NCBI RefSeq assembly: GCF_018143015.1
Contig: NC_054741.1
Location: 53,273,048-53,337,047 of the forward strand
DNA from: Lytechinus variegatus
Taxonomy: Eukaryota > Echinodermata > Echinoidea > Temnopleuroida > Toxopneustidae
Length of the DNA stretch: 64,000 nucleotides
Direction: 5' to 3'
Shown here: one piece after another, positions 9,040-21,600 of the stretch
Layout: every line of letters begins with the position of its first letter
How positions within the stretch are numbered: position 1 is the first letter of the stretch
The notes under the pieces: generated by a model
Database searches by the model: none
Told to the model about the DNA's origin: nothing
The model's input: the letters and a program-made list of their open reading frames with translations, nothing else
Program-made: the position numbers and the translations under genes

Positions 9040-12000
9040 ATGCAAGCAGAAGAAGTGAACTTCAAAGAGAAGTATCGCTCTCTGAAGAGGAAAATGAGAT
9101 TCCTCATCTATGTAAGTGTAGAGCTTCTGGACCCTGTTGTATAAAAGTTACTATTTAGTATTGTATCTTTGACATATATTGGTAACTTTTCTAAAATCCT
9201 TTGTGATTGGAGGAACATGGTAGTTACCATTTATTATTTGATGGTAAAGTTAATAAAACCTATTAACTTTTATGTTACAGGGGCCCTCATTTATTGACAT
9301 TTTCTTTTCAATGTATAGAATAATGTTTGCACAAAACTAGTTATATCTCAATAGATATTAATTCGGTCTAATTTGAAGATTGTAAAGAATTTTTTCATGA
9401 ATAAATATGTCTCTCCTTGCACGATCATTATAAAAAAACATTTTAACAAAATACAAGCAATTTTAATACAGTGCATTGGAAAAAACAGTCACACATTTCA
9501 AAGTCAAAGATAGAGAGATAGAGAATTTTGACACAGATTATAATTGTATTTGGTTTTTCAAATGATGAAAATGAATAGAAAATAGACAAGAATAAAAATC
9601 AGGATTTGTTAATGTTAGGAGCAAAAGCATGTTATTCTGTACATGTTTTATTTCTTGTAGGAGCAAGAGTGTTTCCAAGAGGAGCTGAGACGCGCTCAGA
9701 GGAAACTTCTGAAGATTTCCAGAGACAAGAACTTTCTACTAGACAGACTGCTGCAGTATGAAAGGGTTATTGATCCTGGAACTGACTCAGACTCTACCCT
9801 ATCATCTGAGGATAGTTGCAAAGATACAAAAAAGGTACTTACGTTATAATTACTGTATGTACATGTATTGTTATTATTTATGTGTGAATCTGCCTTAGTC
9901 GCATCACTTGGCAACAAAAAAAACTTGGAATTTTACTTTCGAACTTGGAATTTTACTTTCGAAGTGCATGTAGTTACATTCTACTTGTTTGGATAATCAT
10001 TGTCCAGTAACACCAAAGATACAATTAATTGTTCAGTCACAGTCTTTACATTACAACTCCAGGTGGGTAAAAGCTGTTTGTAAATTATGAGTGACTTTAC
10101 TAATAACCTGTGATCCTTTCTTTAGGTAAACTTTGGGCACCAAATTTCATTGGAGTGGATTCAGCTCCTAAGAAAGGGTCACCAAATCACCAGCCTTTCG
10201 TAAAGTCACCAGTAACTTAACAACAGCTTTATGAAACATCCACCTGGTCTGATATTGCTTGAATTTCTGTGATGATTTAACTCCTATAAAGTCAATTTAT
10301 AACAGACTTTTAACTATGACTAAAAAAGGGAGATCTATGTTTGAGGAAAGGTGAAAATAGTTCGTCATCTTTCATATTTGTCTTTTTAGACATGAAAATG
10401 ATACTGTCAAAGTAAAAATATGTACTGCAAAGGGTATTATTTTGAAATGTCTTCAAATTTGAATGTTGGCCATCCAAGAAAGGACACAGTGCCACTTATG
10501 TAACCATATAAGCACCTGGCGTGGGCAGTGTGCTGAAAGTTATTATGATCACATAGACTCAGGCTATTTGCTTTGGAGACGAGTGATGTCTGGCACCTTT
10601 TAATGCCAAAAGTCAGATCCGCATCTTTTACTCAGTAATCCTGCAGGCATCTTATCACCACTAATCCTAATATTCATAATAGTATACACAGAACAAAAGG
10701 GAATGTTGGAAATTGCTCCAAGAGACTCATAGTGTCTCGATAACAAGATTCAGGGGCGGTATGCATCTTTCAGAACGACCTTACTGCAATCCCCATTGTG
10801 TCAAAGTATTTTCTGAATGTGAAGATGAGCGATAATAAGACACTTGCAGGATTCCTGGAAAAAAGATGTAGCTATATAGGTGCCTCTAACTTCTGTGTTG
10901 ACTCTGTACCTCATTGATTGATTGAAACAGGAACAGGAAAAGAAGGTTGTCAAGAAGAAGAGAAGACCTAAGAAGAAGCCTGCCAAGAAATTGATGGGTA
11001 CACCGGCCCTAGGAGTCAGCAGAGATCCTCTACCTCATGACCTTCGTACCTTACCACCTTCTCTTCATCAGCAACTACCAGTGAGTATCCTCTTTCTCCT
11101 GCCCCTTGTGTAGCTTAACTCTCACTCCTCATGGGATGGTGTACTGGTATTTATGGTATGAGTTAAACAATATTTCTCAAAGGAAAAGGAATGGCTACTC
11201 AGTCTCACAATGGATCTACAAAGAGGTAGACATTCAGGCATATCAATGAGAATTCATGGGGGGGGGGTGTCAATACAAGAAAGTGCCACGATTTATTGTC
11301 CAATCTTTCAAAGTTTGTGTGATGAAAAATTAGTCGAGGAGCATATATGTGAAAAAATCATTGCTCTCTAGCAGGACAACGTTACATTATCAGTGCCAGA
11401 CTGACTATGTCGTGAAGAAGGTATTGAGGGATGTTGGTATAGAATTGAGGGACCAGAAGTTACTTTGAAACACAAACTTCATGATACAGGGTGTAAGTTT
11501 TGGTTTAAAAAGTCATGTAAATCGGGTAAATATCTAGAACTTAGGGTTATTGAAAACTTCACAACCCGAAGTTAATGACGATCCTGAGCTCGGTTTAATC
11601 ATTCCATCTGAAGTTTTTTCACTCCTCTGACAGACTTAACCCTAAAAAGACTGGGGGGGGGCTGATTCAGCCCCCCCTCGACATTTTTCGCGATAAATCC
11701 GCTGCGCAAAATTTTTTGACTGCGTCGCTCGCTGACTTTTTACTTTCAAGTCTCGCGCAACTTTTGAGACCAAAATTGTGACCCCCGGGTACGCGGTTCC
11801 AAAATTACGCAACATTTCGTAAGTGCATGCAGACCCAAAATTACTCAAAAACGTGAATTTGTGTACAAATCCAATGCAAATAGTGTTCTTAGCCAAAATT
11901 CATAAATGTTTCATTATTTTTCCTTTTACTGCTTAAAATCAATTAATTTTATCTTGTTTATGGTCAAAATAAAGTCCCCGACAATTTCCATTGAAAAAAC

Positions 12001-14390
12001 AATAAAAAACAAAAAGTCGAAAAACAAAGAAATACATAAGAAATTTAGAAAACAATAGAATACATAAGAAAATAAATTTGATTTTGACATTTTTTAAAAA
12101 TCAATTTGATCAGATGCCTATCTAGAGTATGTGAAACAAAAATTAGCATTTCAGGGGCATTATTTTATTAATTAGAGCAAACTTATGATTTTACGCATAA
12201 ATTAGCATAATTAATGAGACATGAGATTTTTTGCCGAATTTGATGTTATAGTTTTGTAGATAATGCCATGGGTAATGCGTGTGCCAATTTTCGTCGCGAT
12301 CGCGCGATCAACGGCCGAGATCATAAGGGGGGGCTGAATCAGCCCCCCCCCCCCAGTCTTTTTAGGCGTCGAAATAGCCCAGTCTATTTAGGGTTAATAG
12401 TCAAAACATCAGTATGTTCTTATCAAGATGCACATAATCAGAAGGCAGTGACTATCGTTGTATCATTAGTTCAATATCCAAAGTACAAACTCTCCAACTA
12501 TTGAGCAATCACTTTAACATGGAGAATGAAACAGATTTTTAAAAATATTTTTTTGTAAATCTTCTCAGCACTTGGCAGAGCTGATTCGAAAGGCCTCAGA
12601 AGGACTCCCTATTTCTCAACAACCAGGAATGCAAATGCCAGGTACATACTAAACAATTTTTTTTTTGACTATATTATCATTATAAATTTGTGATTAATTG
12701 CATAAGTAGGGTAGATCAATCAAGATTGAGCTGGGCTTTGGACAGTGGCATACATGTAGGGGGGGGGGGGTTAGACAAAGAAAAGTTCCTTGGTGCATTT
12801 TGTGTTTGCTCAGGTAATAGACTTTTCTTTCAAAGGGCACGATTTGTGCAGAGATCTCCACTGTCAAACGTTGGATAAAGGCACAGGGTCGCCCTTTCCC
12901 TTGGTGATTTTTTATACAATAAAGTAATCTTTCATCAAAATTTGGGATACATGGTCTTTATCCTTGATATACCCAGCAACAGTATGGTCTTGTTATCAGG
13001 TCCCTTTTGCAGGAAGTTACTATTAGTGTAATTTTCCCATCCAATAGTTTCTACTATGAAATCCCAGATTTTGTTCATCTACATGTATATTTTTATAATC
13101 ATGTGCCAGCCATAATTTTATCATTACCACTATTTGTTTCAGTTATGTTTTGTTGATACCTTTGCTTTGTTTCATGTTATTTATTTTTTCTTTGTGTATA
13201 TATACTTTTGTTCTCTTTTTGTTCTTTTTAATGAATTTGGAAATAAATACTGAATTGATTGAGATTGTGACAGGCTTTCAAGCATTGTTCCCATGGGAGT
13301 TACTTTTGAATGGAAAAACTACCATAAGAACAACTTTTATGCAATAGGGCCCTGGATGAAGCATGACTGTAAAATTACATGTCACTCCTTATAACGTGCA
13401 TCTAAGCTTTATTTCATTTTCGAGATATGAAAAGTTATTCTAGATTCAAAGTTGAATCCATTGTTTCTTATGTGAATTGAACAGGTATGTCAACTACAGT
13501 CCAAGAGCAGCAGCAGCCACATCCACCCCCGCTCCCTTCCCCTCTATCCCTCCTCTCACCTCACCACCAGCACGCCCACCCTGCCCTGCTCTCCCCTACC
13601 GGAGGAATGGGCCTACCCCTCTCCACCATGCCCCACGTCTTTGATCCCCGTGCCTTTGACAGGGGCATGCAGCAGCAGCACCACCACCACCAGCCCCCAC
13701 AGCAGTCGCCGTACTCCCTGCCTGGGCTGCTGGGGATGGGACTGGGTGGAGGGCCCATGGGGTTGGGAGGGGAGCTCCCTCATATGGATCTCAATGCCTT
13801 GACTGCTGCGGCTGCACAGGACAAGGTGAACCAAGAGAGAAGCAAGAAGAAATCAAAGAAGTAAGTTTGTGATCAATGCATAAGATCGACAAGAATAGAA
13901 TGCAAATAACTGACAAAGTTGATATATAGAATGATCAGCAAATAGTTAAATAGATAGACAGTCATGATATAGAGATGGACGGACGGCTGATCTCCATAAC
14001 TTCCATCTTACAATGCATACAAACATGTATGTATTTTCAGGGTCCATTTAATGAGGTTTATGAAATGTCTGAAGAATCATGTTTTCTTTTTATTAAACCT
14101 CTTTGCTATACACATGATTTTACTGGTACAAAGCATTATTTGGAAAATATCTTCAATAATAATACTAATTCATATTTCTAAGACATATTGTCTACAAGAT
14201 TTATTTGAAGTGTCATTTGATATTTAACAACGTATTCTTTTATTTCAGGGATACCTCAGACAAACACCCCTCTGCTGCGCAGGGACCTTCTTCATCCCAC
14301 CATCGTGTTCCTCTCCCTCAACCGTCTACCTCGTCAACACAGGAAGACAATGAAGACCTAGTCATTGATGTCCGAGATCCTAAAATATAG
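9040..14390 (+). CDS. INO80E: INO80 complex subunit E
   Basis: Small subunit of the nuclear INO80 chromatin-remodelling ATPase. Coding exons are 9040-9111, 9661-9834, 10931-11080, 12569-12641, 13485-13860 and 14249-14390, all with GT/AG ends and matching phase, giving 328 aa. Residues 1-60 match the conserved INO80E coiled-coil start: [14 protein letters not shown], then [15 protein letters not shown] and a [13 protein letters not shown] block. An acidic serine patch and a Lys/Arg-rich stretch (about 84-103) follow. The end carries the family's EDLVID motif (residues 317-322). The protein is longer than the human one (about 244 aa) because exon 5 encodes a Pro/Gln/His-rich loop. The start ATG follows the acceptor at 9028 and gives the family-like N-terminus. 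The 5' UTR exon probably lies near 8.3 kb. Introns 2 and 3 hold MITEs. Identification is confident, and exact ends of exon 4 are the least certain part. Confidence 0.93.
10058..10247. mobile_element. MITE in INO80E intron 2
   Basis: CAGGTGGGTAAAAGCTGTTTGTAAA at the left pairs with the reverse complement of TTAACAACAGCTTTATGAAACATCCACCTGG at the right. The internal AGTGACTTTAC/GTAAAGTCACC pair extends the stem. The layout matches the GTGGGTGTTTCA element at 37916-38060. Confidence 0.6.
11640..12393. mobile_element. TTAA-flanked piggyBac-like MITE, copy 1
   Basis: The element begins CCCTAAAAAGACTGGG and ends CCCAGTCTATTTAGGG, flanked on both sides by TTAA (11636-11639 and 12394-12397). TTAA duplication with CCC ends is typical of piggyBac-type elements. 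Long C- and G-runs lie just inside each end. It has no transposase and sits in INO80E intron 3. A shorter relative in opposite orientation is at 27820-28228. Confidence 0.75.
13669..13706 (+). repeat. CAG/CAC repeat coding Gln/His run in INO80E exon 5
   Basis: CAG repeats run into CAC repeats and back, giving QQQHHHHQ and a PPQQ tail. This is an imperfect triplet run in coding sequence and a likely site of length polymorphism. Confidence 0.7.
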
Positions 14391-15800
14391 CATTGTAGCT
14401 CCATTCATACAGAATAGACTGTGACATTCTTGATGACTTCAACAGTTTAATGCTATCTCTCATGATTCAGCGATCTCTGGCTTGGCTGTTAAAACAAGTT
14501 TACTATACAGTGCATCCCGGAAAACCGGGATTCACATGTCTTTCTCCTTCAAAAGCAAATAAATTTTAATATTTTATTTACATCATCACAATATTCAGTT
14601 ATTCCTCTATATTTTGATACCTGATGAGACGAACACTTCACGCATTAATGAACAAAACGAGTTTGAAATTTTAATGTCAAAATCAGGTTGCACATAAAAA
14701 TCGGACAGGATTGGTTCATTATACGACGAACGTGCTTATTTGCCGATTGGCTCATTAACATTTCTTTTGTATTCTTAGTCAAGTTTCTCTCACTGATCTC
14801 TGAAATGAGAGTGGATTCAGATGCACACGTGAGTTTCTGCAGAAATCATTTCCAGTATGCCTCAATATTTATTGTTTGTATTCTGCCATGTGTCAAAGGT
14901 TTGCTAAGCTTTTGGTCTCAATTTAAAGATGACATTCCATTCTTACCATATGTTTAAAATTTGTAGTAAAAACATATTTTGTAATTGTTAAATCTATCTC
15001 TAAAAATGGGTTTCCTTTTATGTGGGGGACACTCTGCTCATTTGAGTGAGAGAGGAGAGAGGTGTCCTCGCTTATTCTCCCAGCCTGCCAGTTTAGGTTA
15101 TGATGTTAAAGGTCTGCATACATCAATCTCCCCATTAATTCAAGTACATTTTATTTCTGAGATGAATATATATTTCAGTGCAACACTATATTACTATACA
15201 TTGTTTCTCTTGTCGAGAAGTGCATGTATGTTACACCCAGTAAATGTAGTATTGTTTTATTTTCCATTGGCATCGTCTTGTATGATTTGTTTATGTTCAA
15301 TCTGTACTTATTCTCAATGATATTCAACTTGCATGTATGTATATGTTATATAAGGCAATTCTTTTGAGTAACATTACAATTTTGATTGAGTTTACTGCTA
15401 TTCCTTTGGTATGGTTTTGAATTCTTAAAGGTTTATATTGGATATTCTGAGGCTGTAGCCTTTGATAATATCAGTTTGTTTTCTGCGAAATCACATGAAT
15501 CGAATACTTGCCGAGTATTGCATTTTATTTTTAAATATCAAAAGATGATTTAAATTTCTTTTTTTTTCATAAAATTTCAAGAATCACCGTATGGTTCATA
15601 TTCATAGTCAAGTTAAATATAACTCGTCATTAAATTAATTTGATGTATTTTATGTAACACTAGTATATCTCATTCATGTCATATTGCACTTTCACACCAT
15701 TGTGTATTGAAGCACATCCTCTATTGCCTGGACTCATCTTTGCACATTGTACGGTGGTGCTAAAAAGTTAGTGAACCCCACCAGAAAATGAGAATATTTA
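14391..15800 (+). other. INO80E 3' UTR and downstream non-coding DNA
   Basis: No further coding exon follows the TAG at 14388-14390. A first AATAAA lies at 14558-14563, in a TTTTAATATTTTA context. No other feature with clear ends was seen. Confidence 0.45.
14558..14563 (+). terminator. Candidate polyadenylation signal of INO80E
   Basis: AATAAA about 170 bp after the stop codon. It is the first canonical hexamer downstream, and its use is not shown. Confidence 0.35.
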
Positions 15801-15801
15801 A

Positions 15802-16393
15802 AGGTCAAGTCCATCCCAGAAAAATGTTGATTTGAATATTAAGAGAAAAATCAAACGAGCATAAAGCTGAAAATTTCATCCAAATCGGATGTAAAATAAG
15901 AAAGTTATGGCATTTCAAAGTTTCGCTTATTTTTCACAAAACAGTGATATGCACAACTCAGTGACATGAAAATGAGTCAATGATGTCCATCACTCACTAT
16001 TTCTTTTGTTCTCTATTGTTTGAATTATACAATATTTCAATTTTTACAGATTTGACAATAAGGACCAACTTGAAAGAACCATATAGTATTAAACAATGCT
16101 AATTCCACTTGTTCAGGGAGGAATTAATCGTTGTTTCACTTGACAATGAGGAGAAAATTAGAATATTTCATATAATAAAATACAAAAGAAATAGTGAGTG
16201 GATGACGTCATCAGTTTCCTCATTTGCATACCGACCATGATGTGCATATAACTGTTTTGTGAAATTAAGCAAAATTTTAAAATGTCATAACTTTCTTATT
16301 TTACATCCGATTTTGATGAAATTTTCAGTGATATGCTTGTTGGATTTTTCTCTTTTTATTCAAATTAACTTTTTGTTGGGATGGACTTGTCCT
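15802..16393. mobile_element. TTAA-flanked TIR element, non-autonomous
   Basis: The left end AGGTCAAGTCCATCCC and right end GGGATGGACTTGTCCT are inverted repeats. Similarity of the two arms continues for well over 100 bp (for example TCCGATTTTGATGAAATTTTCAG near 16310 pairs with CTGAAAATTTCATCCAAATCGGA near 15870). Both sides have TTAA (15798-15801 and 16394-16397). There is no transposase frame. Confidence 0.75.
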
Positions 16394-16397
16394 TTAA

Positions 16398-18668
16398 AGT
16401 GTTCAACTTCTGCCATGCTTTATAGATTTAATGTGAAGCCAGGTGATAAAATACTGCATTCAATGAAGTTTTCTTTCCCTCTGGACTTGCCAAACATTGT
16501 AGTGTTGTCTACATTCACCACTCAGCATAAAGGAGTGCATTTTGTGGTGGGGGCTCACCAACTTTTGAGCACAAATGTATCTTTATTTACTTTCTTTCTC
16601 CATACCTAAACACACAGTTCCTATCAGACCAATATTGTACACCTCTTTTATATCAGACTTATCATATCGCATGCCTCCGCATCAAAGATCATAATCTTTT
16701 TAAATGAAAGAAACAGTACAGATCAAGAAGATTATAGAAACTGTACCAAAATATTTATTATTTACACTTGTCTACAGCAATGTGACACAAATAGATAACT
16801 ATTATGTACATGAAAAATCAATAGATCGATTTGCTACTCTATGAGCATTGTACAAATGGAATGTTTTATGAATGAATACCCCTTCCATTCATTCCAAGGG
16901 CTGGACTGGAGGCAAACTATTCTCGTAAAGTGATTTAATGAAGGAGAGGACCAGAACAGTCTGAACTATAGGCACACTCAATCTCGTCTTGGAACTAATA
17001 AATGGGATTCTCAAATTGTGCGGACACTGCGGTCTAGTTCAGTTCCCGTGTAATCAGATTGGACTTCAGTTTTTCGTGTTCTGCATCAATAGCCGTTACC
17101 ATGAATAGTACAATTTTCATTTTGCACTCGTGAAAAAAATAGTTTGACCTATTTCGGAAGTAATGAACACATTGCTGTGTGTATTCTGATCTGATTACTT
17201 GAGTTTAATGAAAGGAGTGTTAAACATGTAGGTGTTCACAAAATTAATTGATGATGTGTATAGAGAATACAGTATGGCACATCAAATATTGCACAACAGA
17301 AGGATAAATAATATAAAGAGTATATTAAGTACTATTTTTATATACATATTAAAGGGTTTAAAAATTCATTCCAGTTGCATCAATTGTTAAAATCAATATT
17401 TTTTGCAACTTACAATAGTAAAATAGCATTACCTTTCAATGTGAGAGACACTCAGAAGGTAACATAAATGCAGTCTTTAAATCATTGTTGTAATGTGACC
17501 TGTATCATATATGGTTTGTTTGGATTTTATAATTTGTTCTCATATGATTATGGAGTATGTCATTATGTTTTGTACATGTTTTCTTGTTTATGTTTTCTTA
17601 TTCTGTAGTATATAAACTTGTATCAATGGTATACATGTAGATATGTAACATAGAAAATTAAAACAAGATGTCTGCAAGAGCATGACAAGGAAAATACAGT
17701 CTCGATGTTTCATGTTTAGTTGAATTCGCAAAGGTTTCTTCTGTTGATAAAAAAATAATTAATAATAAATGAATTAATAACAGAATCAACAGGGTACTTA
17801 ATCCAATCTAGACTCAATTCAGAAATTGGTAACAATAAGTTTGTGTACATACATGTACAAAATTTAAGGCACTGATGTGATTAAAAGATTACCACATAGG
17901 CCAGTTCTCTGAAGTGGGATTTAATTCAAACTCTGGACTATTGAAAACTTGTGATTTACCTATAGATAGCTAATTGTGGCATAGAATTTCTAACATTAAA
18001 GGTTCAATTTAAAACATTTGTTGACACTCAAAATATTATTTACGGTGACGGTCTTGAAAGGGTATACCAATTATTTGTCTTCACTATTAAATAATTAGGA
18101 AAGAGCATGGTAAATATGAAAAGAATACAAAAGTTAACAAAATGTGATGTTTTGGGCTTCCTATAATTTTATCACAGAGTTAGTCAATGGTATAAGTTAA
18201 ACTGACTTAAGAAGACGGGCCACAATGTCTACTCATGATTCTAAATGTGGAAAGATGAATATAATGATGAGTTGTATTACATGTAATCTGAAAAATGTTT
18301 TATCTTCAGGTGGATTCGTAAGAGCATATGAACTAGGAAAGACAATTCCACATCCTAGATTACCATCTAGAATTATCAATCACTATAAATAGGCTTAGGA
18401 AATATATGAAAATATTGAAGATTATGGGTCAACGATTTTGAAATATGTCCAGGGGTTTAACCATGCAGTGCTATCCACATCAAAATAATTTGATATTCAA
18501 TTACCTGTTTTTATATAGCCAGTCCAGTGAAATAAACTTGTAAAGTGACATTCTAGAAAGTATATTTTTTAAATCCATTCATTCAGGAATTTTCTGAACT
18601 CAGCCAAAAAAATAGGAGTATTTCATTAAGATTTTTTGTTCACAGGGATTGCTATTCTGGTAGTGGTG
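16398..18668. other. Intergenic DNA between convergent genes
   Basis: AT-rich sequence with no supported gene. Part of it must be the 3' UTR of the minus-strand gene that ends at 18669. Dispersed copies of ACATGTA words are present but form no array. Confidence 0.5.
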
Positions 18669-21600
18669 CTAGCTATCCATCTTGATACTTTGAAGTACTT
18701 CTTGAACCTTGCTGCATGCTGTGTGGATATCTGTCTCTATTGCAGCCTTCACGGGCAGTAGTAGGTTCTGTATCTCATTCAGGCGGACACTCGTCTAGGA
18801 TTTGGACGGAGAAAAAAGAATTACATATGGTAATGCATTAATATCATCAATATCACCACCACTATCATTCGACACTTTAATAAGGTATGTGCCTAATCTT
18901 TTAGCAAGAATCCAGCTATAAAGATTCAATCTTATACTGGGACTTTCCCGGTATTTCTTTGTCTGATAAATGTGAGATATAGTAATAATAAGATCCTTGT
19001 GAGATTCCCAAGTGACATGTGACTTTTTATCAATAAAATTATTTTAAAAGGAAAAAAAAAATCTTTGACATTTCAATCACCATCCTCACTACCACCATCA
19101 CAGCAAACACCATTGACTTAACATTCATCATCTCTACTGTCATCACCATCATCATCATCATGACCAACACCATTATCATTGTCATCATCATCATAAACAT
19201 CATCACCATCATCATCATCACGCATCATTCTCATAACCAACCTTCATCATCACCATCACTACAATCACCAGCAACTCAATCTCCATCACCCCACCACTAC
19301 CACCATCATCACCACCATAACCTTCATCATCATTACCATCATCGCCATTACCCCACCATCACTACAACGGCCAGCATCTTAACCTTCATCACCACCTCCA
19401 CTTTCACCATAATCATCGACGTTGTCATCATCATCACGCATCATTCTCATCAACAGTCACACTGAGGATAAACATTAAGTTTAATGCACCTGTTTCTCAA
19501 TGATGAGGGATAGTTCTTGAGTCTGAGGATGCCTCTCCACGATCTCTTTCAGCTTGTCACCGACCACCTTTGGGAGATAGAGGGGAACCAAGCTACATGG
19601 TTCACTCAACACTGCCTCTACCTTCTCACAGAATGCAGTCACCATATACCCTACGGTGGATTCTCGAACAGCAAACTGGAGGGAGAGAAGAGAAATTGAA
19701 TGACATGAACTTCACATCTCAGACCCTCAAATGCACTGCTTTTAAAAAACTAAAGTGTTGTAGTTTTTCTTTTTTTTTGGGGGGGGGGTATCTCATGCAA
19801 ATTATATTCATTTTGCATTACATCCTTCATTACAGAATTATTCTGGTGTATTCTGGGGAAAGGAACAAAACCTCCAACTTTCTTGTAAAATGAGGGAAGG
19901 CTTCATAATTCAGCATGCAGTCATTTCAACAAACTTTTTATGCCCTCTTCACATGTATCAAAACGCACAGCACCCTATTCATATGTAAATAAAATCATGC
20001 TTGAAATCTGTTTGAGCATTATCGACTGCATGCACACCGCTCTGCAGTGTGCTGAACTTCAACTATGAAGGATACACTCAAACAGAAAAAGCAGAACTGT
20101 AATATACAGTACGTCAATGTTAATTAAAAATAATGAACTTCTAAGATGATGCAATGGGCACCTGGGCCCAGGGGGAGGGGGGGGACCACTCACATATATT
20201 GGTGGTACGGGGACATGCCACTTTCATGACCCCTTTTTCAGACCTAATTTTTATTTCTCTAGATACTCCAAACGCTCACAAGACCCCCATTATCTCAGTT
20301 CCCCAGCCCTGCCAAAATTGTCAAGAGTGAACACCGCATGCAAGAGATGCACGTACGGCTTCACAACTCCCTACATATAGGGGAAGGCAGGGTAAGTTGT
20401 GAAACTTTTTGCATGTTAGAATTGATATGACTAGTAATATTGTAGAAATAAGTACCTTGCCTTTAAATTTGATTCTTGGGAAATCTTTTTCACCAATATA
20501 TAACTTTCTACCCCCACACTGAAAGTCATCGTGACCTTAAAAAAAAAAACGATGTCAAATGGCTCAACTTGCCCCATCTGTGGGGTAAGTTGAGCCACAA
20601 AAACAATGTACAAAATGTATGCGGGAAGTTCCAGGATGTCAATATTTCATTTAAAGTCTTTTCACTTGCCAATTCTCTACAAATACTAACATCTTCTAAA
20701 AGTAAAAGAACTGTCATGTGAACTTGCTCCTTTCTGCCTGCATATCAATGGCTTTTTACATTTTTAAATTTTCTTATCATACATCCCGCCCATAAGAATT
20801 ACCATGGCTCAACTTGCCCCATGTTGATTTGGCTTAAATTACCCCAGTCCAAACTTATTGCGATATTTTCACATCCACACATTTCTTATGCATTCATCAT
20901 GTAAAAGAGTATGACAAGAATGAGAATCCATACCTGGACTAACAATATTGTTCTTATTTCTATAATATATTTAAAGACGTGTGTGGGTAAAAAGCACTTA
21001 TCTATTTTACACCCTTTTTTACTTTTTTGGCTGAAATTTGTATTTTTCCCTCTAAAAAAGTACTTTTTGTTTCAAAGTTGAAAACAAAGTGGTGGGGTTA
21101 AGGGTTATGCAATGGGTCATCAATACATGACACCACCACAATGTCTGACTCATTCATTATTAGCCTGGGGGTGGTGGCTCAACTTGCCCCTATGCTCAAC
21201 TTACCCCGCCTTCCCGTAACAATAACTAGTAGCCGCTCGATACATGGCAAGCGCATGCAGAGCGTTCTACCTACAGTGCCGCGATCCCGTTCCATAAACC
21301 GTTTTTCACACCGCGTGGTATATATTGGTTCCCAAGACACGTACTTTACCGGCACCTGGGTATATTCTATTCGAGATATACATACGAGTCTGCTTAAGTT
21401 GTGTCTCTTTGAACAAACCCAATCTACTATGGTAAGATAAGTCTGTTTACATTGGATGTATCCTGGAATAGATTTTAAGTAGATTAAACCAGTTACCGGT
21501 ATATAAGTTGACTTACTGTTTTAACAGGCACAGTGGTTCCTTTCTTGGCCTTAGCCTTGGCAGCAGCAATCTCTTCCAGATACGCTGCAGTTTCAACAGC

